A stretch of DNA of 7,524 nucleotides from an uncultured Clostridia bacterium (GTDB lineage: Bacteria; Bacillota; Clostridia; Christensenellales; Pumilibacteraceae), in the NCBI GenBank assembly GCA_947627075.1, contig CANQUR010000076.1:1-7524 (forward strand), in the 5' to 3' direction. The number at the start of each line of letters is the position of its first letter. Positions within the stretch are counted from its first letter, which is position 1. Shown piece after piece: positions 1-6,024 of the stretch. The position numbers and the translations under genes are program-made. The notes below the pieces were generated by a model. It worked only from the letters and a program-made list of their open reading frames with translations. It made no database searches and was not told the origin of the DNA.

Positions 1-2783
1 AGCTTCATGCCTGAAGCCTGCAACGCCTTGTACAGTGCGCGATAAAGCTTGTCGTCATAACCTATCGCCTCGCCCGTGGACTTCATTTCGGGCGAAAGAT
101 ATGCGTCGAGTCCGCGGATCTTATTGAAGGAGAATACGGGGACCTTTACATACCATCTCTTCTTTTCGGGCGGATAGATGTCGAATATGCCTTGCTCTTT
201 GAGCGATTTGCCCATGATGACTTCGGTAGCAATATCCGCAAGGCTGTAACCTGTGGACTTGGACAGGAAGGGAACCGTTCGCGACGAACGCGGATTTACT
301 TCTATTATATACACTTTTTCGTCTTTGTCAACTATAAATTGAATGTTGAACAGACCTTTTATGCCTATTTCCAGTCCAAGCTTTTTTGCATACTGCAATA
401 TTATGCCCTTGACCTTGTCCGAAATGCTGAACGAGGGATATACGCTTATGGAGTCGCCGGAGTGGATACCCGTTCTTTCGACAAGCTCCATTATACCGGG
501 TACGAACACATCTCTGCCGTCGCATATAGCGTCCACCTCGACCTCTTTTCCGCTTATGTATTTATCCACGAGCACGGGCTTATCTTCGTCTATCTCGACC
601 GCAGATTTAAGGTATCGTTTGAGCTGTTCTTCGTTGGCAACTATTTGCATTGCTCTGCCGCCGAGCACGAACGACGGACGCACGAGCACGGGATAGCCTA
701 TCTTCTTTGCCACACTTATGCCGTCCTCGATCTTTGTAACGGCAGCGCCTTGCGGACGAGGGATATTGAGCGAATTAAGCACCTTTTCGAATACGTCGCG
801 GTTTTCCGCCTTTTCGATCGCCTCGCAGTCGGTGCCTATTATCTTGACTCCGCGCGCATTGAGCGGTGCGGCAAGGTTTATGGCAGTTTGACCTCCGAGC
901 GAAGCGATAACGCCCTCGGGCTTCTCGAATTCTATAATGTTCATCACGTCCTCGACGGTGAGCGGTTCGAAGTAAAGTTTGTCGCTCATCGTGTAGTCGG
1001 TGGAAACGGTTTCGGGATTGTTGTTTATGATTATCGCCTCATAGCCCGAGTTCTTTATGGTCGCAACTGCATGAACGGTCGAATAATCGAATTCTATTCC
1101 CTGTCCGATGCGGATGGGACCTGCGCCGAGCACGACTATCTTCTTTTTGTTCGTTCTTATCGAATCGTTCTTGCCGGTATATGAAGAGTAAAGGTACGGA
1201 ATGTAAACTCCCGTATGCATTGTGTCCACCATTCTGTATGCGGGGAACATATTGTGCTTTTTGCGAAGCGCGAATATTTCCTCCTCGGAAGTATGCCATA
1301 ATTGCGAGATATATTTATCGCCAAAGCCCATTTTCTTTGCCGAAAGAAGTACATCCACGTCTCCGACATGAGCTTTCAATTCGTTTTCCTTGTCTACAAT
1401 ATGCTTTATTGCTTCGAGGAAGAAGGGTGTGATCTCGGTTATCTCGAAAAGTCTTTCTATCGACACTCCTCTCCTTATGAGCTCGGTGATCCCGAAGATA
1501 TTGTCGTCTCGGAATTTGGAAATGTATTCTATTATATCGTCGTCGCTCATCTTGTCGAACTTATGCAAATGCAAATGGCAAACGCCTATTTCGAGCGAAC
1601 GAACGGATTTAAGCATACATTCTTCGAGGTTGGAGCCTATGCCCATTACCTCGCCCGTTGCCTTCATCTGCGTGCCGAGAACGTTGGACGCCATAGTGAA
1701 TTTATCGAAGGGGAAACGCGGGAACTTTGCTACAACATAGTCGAGGCTCGGCTCGATGGCAGCAGTGCCGCCGCCCACTTTTATTTCGTCGAGCGTCATG
1801 CCTACCGCGATTTTTGCGGTAACGCGCGCGATCGGATAGCCGCTCGCCTTGGACGCAAGCGCAGATGAACGCGAAACTCTGGGATTTACCTCTATAAGAT
1901 AATACTCGCTCGTATGCGGATGAAGCGCGAATTGAATATTGCAACCGCCCTCTATTTTGAGCTCTTTTATGATCTTTATGGCGCTGTCGTTGAGCATTTT
2001 GAGGTCGTGCTCGTTAAGCGTCATAATGGGTGCTACGACTATGGAATCGCCCGTATGTACGCCTACGGGATCGACGTTTTCCATACCGCATATGGTTATA
2101 GCCTTGTCGGTGGAGTCACGCATTACTTCGAATTCTATTTCCTTGTATCCCTTTACGCTCTTTTCGACAAGCACTTGATGGACGGGCGAAAGCATAAACG
2201 CATTGTGTCCTATCTCTTTGAGTTCCTCCTCGTTATCCGCAAAGCCGCCGCCCGTGCCGCCGAGCGTGAATGCGGGGCGAAGTACTACGGGGTAGCCTAT
2301 ATTCTTTGCCGCCTCTATTGCCTCGTCGAGGCTGTATGTTATCTGCGAAGGAATTACGGGTTCGCCTATCGATTGGCAAAGCTCTTTGAACAGCTCGCGG
2401 TCCTCGGCTCGCTCTATGCTCGTGCTGCTCGTTCCGAGAAGTTCTACGCGGCATTCTTTGAGAATGCCTTTCTTTTCGAGCTGCATAGCCATGTTAAGTC
2501 CCGTCTGTCCGCCTATGCCGGGGACGATCGCGTCGGGACGCTCATACCTTAATATCTTCGCTATGTATTCGAGAGTGAGCGGCTCCATGTAAACCTTGTC
2601 GGCTATCATACTGTCGGTCATTATCGTCGCGGGATTCGAATTCACAAGTACTACTTGATAGCCTTCCTCTTTGAGCGCAAGACAAGCTTGCGTGCCGGCG
2701 TAGTCGAATTCAGCCGCCTGTCCTATAACAATAGGGCCCGATCCGATGATCAAAATCTTCTTGATGTCTTTCCTCTTTGCCAT
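1..2783 (-). CDS. carB: Carbamoyl-phosphate synthase large subunit, C-terminus cut by window edge
   Basis: This subunit makes carbamoyl phosphate from bicarbonate, ammonia (delivered by the CarA glutaminase subunit) and two ATP, feeding pyrimidine and arginine synthesis in the cytoplasm. The reading frame was followed through 927 codons without a stop or frameshift. The N-terminal ATP-grasp half has GSGPIVIGQAAEFDY (about residues 14-28), Arg129, RPAFTLGGTGGG from Arg169 and IEVNPR with Glu298. The second half has GAGPIRIGQGIEFDYS, Arg662, RPSFVLGGRAM from Arg702 and IEVNPR with Glu828. These match E. coli Arg129, Arg169, Glu299, Arg675, Arg715 and Glu841 (numbers from memory), so the oligomerisation region between the halves is about 13 residues shorter than in E. 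coli. The family is about 1060-1070 residues, so essentially the whole C-terminal MGS-like allosteric domain lies outside the window. The ATG at 2783 is preceded by AAGGAG (2792-2797) with an 8-nt spacer. The gene starts 23 nt after the pyrC stop and has no promoter of its own, so it is co-transcribed with pyrC. Confidence 0.98.
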   Translation of the reverse strand, partial: MAKRKDIKKILIIGSGPIVIGQAAEFDYAGTQACLALKEEGYQVVLVNSNPATIMTDSMIADKVYMEPLTLEYIAKILRYERPDAIVPGIGGQTGLNMAMQLEKKGILKECRVELLGTSSTSIERAEDRELFKELCQSIGEPVIPSQITYSLDEAIEAAKNIGYPVVLRPAFTLGGTGGGFADNEEELKEIGHNAFMLSPVHQVLVEKSVKGYKEIEFEVMRDSTDKAITICGMENVDPVGVHTGDSIVVAPIMTLNEHDLKMLNDSAIKIIKELKIEGGCNIQFALHPHTSEYYLIEVNPRVSRSSALASKASGYPIARVTAKIAVGMTLDEIKVGGGTAAIEPSLDYVVAKFPRFPFDKFTMASNVLGTQMKATGEVMGIGSNLEECMLKSVRSLEIGVCHLHLHKFDKMSDDDIIEYISKFRDDNIFGITELIRRGVSIERLFEITEITPFFLEAIKHIVDKENELKAHVGDVDVLLSAKKMGFGDKYISQLWHTSEEEIFALRKKHNMFPAYRMVDTMHTGVYIPYLYSSYTGKNDSIRTNKKKIVVLGAGPIRIGQGIEFDYSTVHAVATIKNSGYEAIIINNNPETVSTDYTMSDKLYFEPLTVEDVMNIIEFEKPEGVIASLGGQTAINLAAPLNARGVKIIGTDCEAIEKAENRDVFEKVLNSLNIPRPQGAAVTKIEDGISVAKKIGYPVLVRPSFVLGGRAMQIVANEEQLKRYLKSAVEIDEDKPVLVDKYISGKEVEVDAICDGRDVFVPGIMELVERTGIHSGDSISVYPSFSISDKVKGIILQYAKKLGLEIGIKGLFNIQFIVDKDEKVYIIEVNPRSSRTVPFLSKSTGYSLADIATEVIMGKSLKEQGIFDIYPPEKKRWYVKVPVFSFNKIRGLDAYLSPEMKSTGEAIGYDDKLYRALYKALQASGMK

Positions 2784-2806
2784 AATATTTACTCCTTATG
2801 TATTAA

Positions 2807-3979
2807 TCAACTTTTATAAACGATTTTATTGTTAAAAAATGTGAGTTTGTTTACTCCGAAAAGTCTTTTGCCTTCAAACGGCGTCGCTCTGCCCTTTGAA
2901 AGGAATTTTTCGCTGTCGACGATAAATTCTTCGTTTAGATCCCAAATCGAAAAGCCTTCCTGCGGAATGCCGAAACGCTTTCTCGGATTTATCGCCATGA
3001 GTTCTATAAGCTTGTCGAGAGAGATCGCTCCTTTTTTTACGAGGTGAGTGTACATGAGCGGAAACGCGATCTCCAAGCCCACGATGCCGAACGAACTGCC
3101 CGCGAGCCCTTTGCTCTTTTCCTCTTTCGAATGAGGAGCATGGTCGGTGGCTATCATATCTATTGTGCCGTCGATGATACCTTGAAACAGAGCCTCTTTG
3201 TCCTCGCGCGAACGAAGGGGGGGATTCATCTTAAAACGTCCGTCCTCGATAAGATCGTTTTCGTCCAAAACGAGATAATGGGGTGCGGTTTCGCACGTTA
3301 TATCCACTCCGCTCTTTTTCGCGTCGCGGATAAGCGACACGCTTTCTTTGCAAGAGATATGGCAGACATGATATTTGCATTTTGTTTCGTCGGCAAGACG
3401 TATGTCCCTTTCGATCTGCGCATATTCGCTCTTGCCGCATATCCCTTTGTGCCCGTGTGCCCTTGCGTAAGCGCCGTCGTTTATATATCCACCGTTAAGC
3501 AACGAATTTACCTCGCAATGCGCGACGATGATCTTGTCAAACGACTTCGCCTTTTGCATTGCCGCCCTCATCATGCCCTCGTCCTGAACCCCTCTGCCGT
3601 CATCCGAAAAGGCGATAACGCTTTTTGAAATGCTTTCCATATCCGAAAGTTCGAGTCCCTTTTCGCCTTTTGTGATAGCACCATACGGATAGACGCTTAT
3701 TATCGCGTCGCGTGCGATGATGTCGGTTTGGACTTTGAGGTTATTTATCGAATCGGGCACGGGATCGAGATTTGGCATTGTACATACTGCCGTATAGCCG
3801 CCTCGCGCCGCTGCTTCGGAGCCCGTAAGAATAGTCTCTTTATAAGAAAAACCCGGCTCACGAAAGTGCACATGCACGTCGCAAAAACCGGGTAAAACAG
3901 TCAAATCGGACAAGTTGCCATAAATTTCGGCTGCCGTCTTTTTTATTTCGTCATATTGGGGCTTGATGGTCTTGTCCAT
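2807..3979 (-). CDS. pyrC: Dihydroorotase, class I, compact form
   Basis: The enzyme is a zinc amidohydrolase that interconverts N-carbamoyl-aspartate and dihydroorotate, the third step of pyrimidine synthesis. The protein is 390 residues from the chosen start. Metal-site motifs are all present: DVHVHFREPG (His36, His38), FSDDGRG (probably Asp127), VAHCE (His154), CHIS (His207) and ATDHAPH (Asp279). Their spacing closely follows class I Bacillus enzymes, with Asp in place of the carboxylated lysine of the E. coli type. TAPHYL (231-236) and FKMNPPLR (249-256) are substrate-region motifs. Only about 33 residues precede the HxH motif, fewer than the roughly 58 usual in class I enzymes, so the N-terminal part of the accessory beta-sandwich is reduced, as in the dihydroorotase domain of animal CAD. 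I chose the ATG at 3979 because GGAGAAGG sits directly before it. An in-frame GTG at 4030 would add 17 residues but has no binding site and would translate through the leader hairpin. It lies first in a pyrC-carB operon, 23 nt before carB. Confidence 0.95.
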   Translation of the reverse strand: MDKTIKPQYDEIKKTAAEIYGNLSDLTVLPGFCDVHVHFREPGFSYKETILTGSEAAARGGYTAVCTMPNLDPVPDSINNLKVQTDIIARDAIISVYPYGAITKGEKGLELSDMESISKSVIAFSDDGRGVQDEGMMRAAMQKAKSFDKIIVAHCEVNSLLNGGYINDGAYARAHGHKGICGKSEYAQIERDIRLADETKCKYHVCHISCKESVSLIRDAKKSGVDITCETAPHYLVLDENDLIEDGRFKMNPPLRSREDKEALFQGIIDGTIDMIATDHAPHSKEEKSKGLAGSSFGIVGLEIAFPLMYTHLVKKGAISLDKLIELMAINPRKRFGIPQEGFSIWDLNEEFIVDSEKFLSKGRATPFEGKRLFGVNKLTFFNNKIVYKS

Positions 3980-3981
3980 AT

Positions 3982-3989
3982 CCTTCTCC
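3982..3989 (-). promoter_or_regulatory. pyrC ribosome binding site
   Basis: The minus strand reads GGAGAAGG followed by AT and the ATG at 3979, so the GGAG core is 6 nt from the start codon. This decides the pyrC start in favour of 3979 over the in-frame upstream GTG at 4030. The last bases of this element together with the start codon form GGATATG (3983-3977), which is exactly complementary to CATATCC at 4041-4035 in the leader, so access to this site may be controlled by RNA folding. Confidence 0.85.
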
Positions 3990-3991
3990 GT

Positions 3992-4021
3992 AAAAAAGAT
4001 CCTGTCGTAAATGCGGCAGGA
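3992..4021 (-). terminator. Candidate attenuator hairpin with U-tract in pyrC leader
   Basis: On the transcribed strand UCCUGCCG (4021-4014), loop CAUUUA and CGACAGGA (4007-4000) form an 8-position stem with one C-A mismatch, extendable by a G-U pair. The RNA then continues UC and six U residues (3997-3992). The hairpin plus U-run immediately before the pyrC binding site has the form and position of a transcription attenuator. The mismatch and the two bases between stem and U-run make it weaker than a textbook terminator. It could instead be just the inner helix of a structure that hides the start codon. Confidence 0.55.
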
Positions 4022-4053
4022 CAAAATCACGGACGGATATGTTGTTATCTCGT

Positions 4054-4087
4054 GATCTTATCGATGTCACGCATCGACTTAAAGATC
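4054..4087 (-). promoter_or_regulatory. 5'-proximal hairpin of the pyrC leader
   Basis: The RNA from about 6 nt after the predicted start reads GAUCUU (4087-4082), UAAG, UCGAUG (4077-4072), loop CGUGA, CAUCGA (4066-4061), U, AAGAUC (4059-4054). Both 6-bp stems are perfect and are separated by a 4/1 asymmetric internal loop. The loop CGUGA is complementary to UCACG (4055-4051) just downstream, so the hairpin could refold. A stem-bulge-stem like this is the kind of shape an RNA-binding regulator could use, but I do not recognise it. Confidence 0.5.
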
Positions 4088-4099
4088 TATGTTGGATAG

Positions 4100-4128
4100 A
4101 GTATACCACTCATAGTCGGAACTGTCAA
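4100..4128 (-). promoter_or_regulatory. Sigma70/sigmaA promoter of pyrC-carB
   Basis: The minus strand carries TTGACA (4128-4123), a 17-nt spacer and TATACT (4105-4100). The spacer ends in TGG, giving an extended -10 (TGn before the -10 box). This is close to perfect consensus with ideal spacing. Transcription is expected to start about 7 nt downstream, near the CCAA at 4095-4092. It is the only convincing promoter in the window and separates the pyrC-carB transcript from the upstream potC-potD-mnmG transcript. A strong core promoter is consistent with control acting later, in the leader. A pyrimidine-rich start region is also reminiscent of nucleotide-sensitive start selection at enterobacterial pyrC, but that is speculative here. 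Confidence 0.88.
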
Positions 4129-4142
4129 GCAAAATGAAAGGG

Positions 4143-4161
4143 TCGAAAAAATTTTTTTCGA
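4143..4161 (-). repeat. A/T-tract palindrome between mnmG and the pyrC promoter
   Basis: TCGAAAAAA and TTTTTTCGA are perfect inverted arms around a single central T. The element begins 21 nt after the mnmG stop and ends 14 nt before the -35 box of the pyrC promoter, about 50-68 nt upstream of the predicted start. It lacks the GC-rich stem of an ordinary intrinsic terminator, so end-of-operon termination for mnmG is only weakly supported. The A/T tracts might instead act as an UP-like promoter element or a bent-DNA segment. Nothing else is seen between mnmG and the promoter. Confidence 0.4.
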
Positions 4162-4182
4162 GCGTTTGCCAAAGTTCATTTT

Positions 4183-6021
4183 TTATTCTTTTACGGTAAG
4201 TATAAGTACGTTTATATCTGCGGGATTGACGCCGCTTATGCGCGACGCTTGTCCTATTGTGAGCGGTTTTATTTTGTTAAGCTTTTCCGCCGCCTCGGTT
4301 CGAAGCCCCTTTACCTTACCGTAATCGTCGATATCGAGCGGCATATTTTCGAGCCGCGCTTGCTCCTTTCGCGCTTTTTCTTGCCTTACTATATAGCCCT
4401 CGTAGCGAAGGCGAATAAACACGTCGCGCACGGCGGGAATGCATAAATCGCCGAAAATATCGCTTATTTTGTCAAATTCGGCGGAAACAAGCGACGTACG
4501 TTTAATAAATTGCTCGACTGTCAAAGCACCCACACCCTCACCGAGGACAGAACTAACCGTTTCTTTATCGATTTTAGTCGATAGCCTTGCTTCCGCCTCG
4601 GCAATATCCGCCTTTTTACGCTCGAACCTTGCGATCCTCTCCTTGTCCGCAAGTCCTACTTCTATTGCTATGGGCGTAAGACGCAGATCGGCGTTGTCCT
4701 GTCGCAAGCAAAGACGATATTCGCTTCGACTCGTCATCATTCTGTACGGTTCGTCGGTGCCCTTTGTTACAAGGTCGTCTATCATAACACCTATATACGA
4801 ATTTTCGCGACCGAAAACTATTGCTTGCTTTCCGTCGAGCTTTCGCGCGGCGTTAATGCCCGCAACTATCCCTTGTGCCGCCGCTTCTTCGTAACCGCTC
4901 GTGCCGTTTATTTGACCGGCAAAAAACAAGCCGTCTATGCGTTTGCTCATAAGCGTGGGATAAAGCTCGGTCGGATCTATGCAGTCATATTCTATGGCAT
5001 AGGCGTCGCGCATGATCTGCACGTTTTCGAAGCCCTCGATACTGCGATACATTTCGAGCTGTACGTCGGCGGGAAGCGACGTGGAAATGCCTTGAACATA
5101 CATTTCTTGAGTGCTTGCTCCCTCCGGTTCAAGGAAGAATTGATGGCGCTCTTTGTCGGCGAAGCGAACTATTTTGTCCTCTATCGACGGGCAATATCGC
5201 GCGCCCGCGCCCGTAACAAGTCCGAGCGATCGAGCCGTCTTGTCGAGATTTTCCCTTATTATCCTGTGAGTTTGGGGATTAGTATACCCCAAATAGCAAT
5301 CGATCTTATTTTCGACGTCGTCGGTAAGATTGCAAAAGGTGTAAATATCGTCGTCTCCCTTTTGTATTTCGAGTTTGTCAAAGTCTACGCTGTCGCGTTT
5401 GATCCTCGCGGGAGTGCCGGTTTTGAATCTGCGAAGCTCAAAGCCGAGCTCTGTCAAGCTGTCCGAAAGATATTGCGAGCGCATAAACGACGACGGTCCC
5501 TTTGCCTCTTTGACAGTGCCCGTGATTATCTCCGATTTAAGATACACTCCGCAACATAACACCACCGCTTTCGCGTAAAAGGTCTGTTGCATGGTTTCGA
5601 CGCCTATTATCGCATTGTTTTGAACAATGAGCCTTTTGACCTCCGCTTGCCTTAAAAACATATTCGGGCAATTTTCGAGCACGCTTTTCATGTAGTCGTG
5701 ATATCCGTACTTGTCCACTTGTGCACGCAAGGATTGGACTGCCGGACCCTTTGAACGATTGAGCATACGAAGCTGTAATGTATTTTTATCCGCCGCTCTG
5801 CCTATTTCTCCGCCCAAAGCGTCCACCTCGCAAACCAAATGTCCCTTTGCGGTGCCGCCTATGCTCGGATTGCAGGCAAGATACCCTATGTTGTCGAGCG
5901 TAATGGAAAGCATAAGTGTTTTATGCCCCGTACGCGCAAGAGCAAGGCCCGCCTCTATACCGGCGTGCCCCGCTCCCACGATTATTGCATCGAAAATATG
6001 ATCATTGCTTATATCTTGCAT
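4183..6021 (-). CDS. mnmG: tRNA uridine-5-carboxymethylaminomethyl(34) synthesis enzyme MnmG (GidA)
   Basis: MnmG binds FAD and works with the GTPase MnmE to install (carboxymethyl)aminomethyl groups on the wobble uridine of tRNAs reading split codon boxes. The protein is 612 residues, near the usual 620-630. The Rossmann FAD motif GAGHAG is at 16-21, followed by LACNPSIGGTAKGHL with Cys50. RYCPSIEDKIVRF places a cysteine at 277, as in E. coli. The second family signature AGQINGTSGYEEAAAQG starts at 368, with MMTSRSEYRLCLRQDNADLRLTP about 60 residues later. The C-terminal helical domain ends with LTIGQASRISGVNPADINVL. Just before Cys277 the segment TARSLGLVTGAGAR departs from the usual SPxYxGxIxGxGPR. 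The ATG lies 3 nt after the stop of the solute-binding gene, with no Shine-Dalgarno (upstream is GTAAAAAAATAATTT), so translational coupling is likely. Usual partners mnmE and rsmG are not adjacent here. Confidence 0.97.
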   Translation of the reverse strand: MQDISNDHIFDAIIVGAGHAGIEAGLALARTGHKTLMLSITLDNIGYLACNPSIGGTAKGHLVCEVDALGGEIGRAADKNTLQLRMLNRSKGPAVQSLRAQVDKYGYHDYMKSVLENCPNMFLRQAEVKRLIVQNNAIIGVETMQQTFYAKAVVLCCGVYLKSEIITGTVKEAKGPSSFMRSQYLSDSLTELGFELRRFKTGTPARIKRDSVDFDKLEIQKGDDDIYTFCNLTDDVENKIDCYLGYTNPQTHRIIRENLDKTARSLGLVTGAGARYCPSIEDKIVRFADKERHQFFLEPEGASTQEMYVQGISTSLPADVQLEMYRSIEGFENVQIMRDAYAIEYDCIDPTELYPTLMSKRIDGLFFAGQINGTSGYEEAAAQGIVAGINAARKLDGKQAIVFGRENSYIGVMIDDLVTKGTDEPYRMMTSRSEYRLCLRQDNADLRLTPIAIEVGLADKERIARFERKKADIAEAEARLSTKIDKETVSSVLGEGVGALTVEQFIKRTSLVSAEFDKISDIFGDLCIPAVRDVFIRLRYEGYIVRQEKARKEQARLENMPLDIDDYGKVKGLRTEAAEKLNKIKPLTIGQASRISGVNPADINVLILTVKE

Positions 6022-6024
6022 AAA

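Larger units (their letters stand above)
3977..4093 (-). promoter_or_regulatory. Structured 5' leader of the pyrC-carB transcript
   Basis: The stretch runs from the predicted transcription start (about 4093) to the pyrC start codon and holds mutually exclusive pairings. (A) CAUAUCC (4041-4035) with GGAUAUG (3983-3977), plus CCGU (4032-4029) with ACGG (3991-3988), enclose the attenuator hairpin and bury the Shine-Dalgarno region and the AUG. (B) AUCACG (4056-4051) with CGUGAU (4031-4026), both perfect, place CAUAUCC in a loop and use bases needed for CCGU-ACGG. (C) A 5'-proximal hairpin at 4087-4054 uses part of the AUCACG arm. I see no match to the PyrR-binding consensus (roughly ARUCCNGNGAGGYU). 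A pyrimidine-linked switch is inferred from position in front of pyrC-carB. The pairings are read from the sequence; no folding energies were computed. Confidence 0.5.

Noticed and set aside
192..1184. Long plus-strand open frame (330 codons), with others at 1302-1868 and 1914-2552
   Set aside because: These lie opposite carB, whose minus-strand frame is uninterrupted and rich in family motifs. Their translations resemble no family I know and are explained by codon bias of the opposite strand.
1..2783. Possible frameshift or pseudogene in carB
   Set aside because: Codon-by-codon reading gave 927 sense codons with all expected active-site residues; only the window edge truncates it.
3980..4030. 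Upstream GTG start for pyrC at 4030
   Set aside because: It has no Shine-Dalgarno, adds 17 residues that match nothing in dihydroorotases, and overlaps the leader hairpin. The ATG at 3979 has a well-placed GGAG.
3977..4093. Canonical PyrR-binding leader or T-box in front of pyrC
   Set aside because: No match to the PyrR-binding loop consensus and no T-box sequence or specifier-loop layout was found.
4825..5559. Plus-strand open frame of 244 codons, and the frames at 5839-6522 and 6547-7251
   Set aside because: Antisense shadows of mnmG and potD with low-complexity, Cys/Arg/Tyr-rich translations and no family features.
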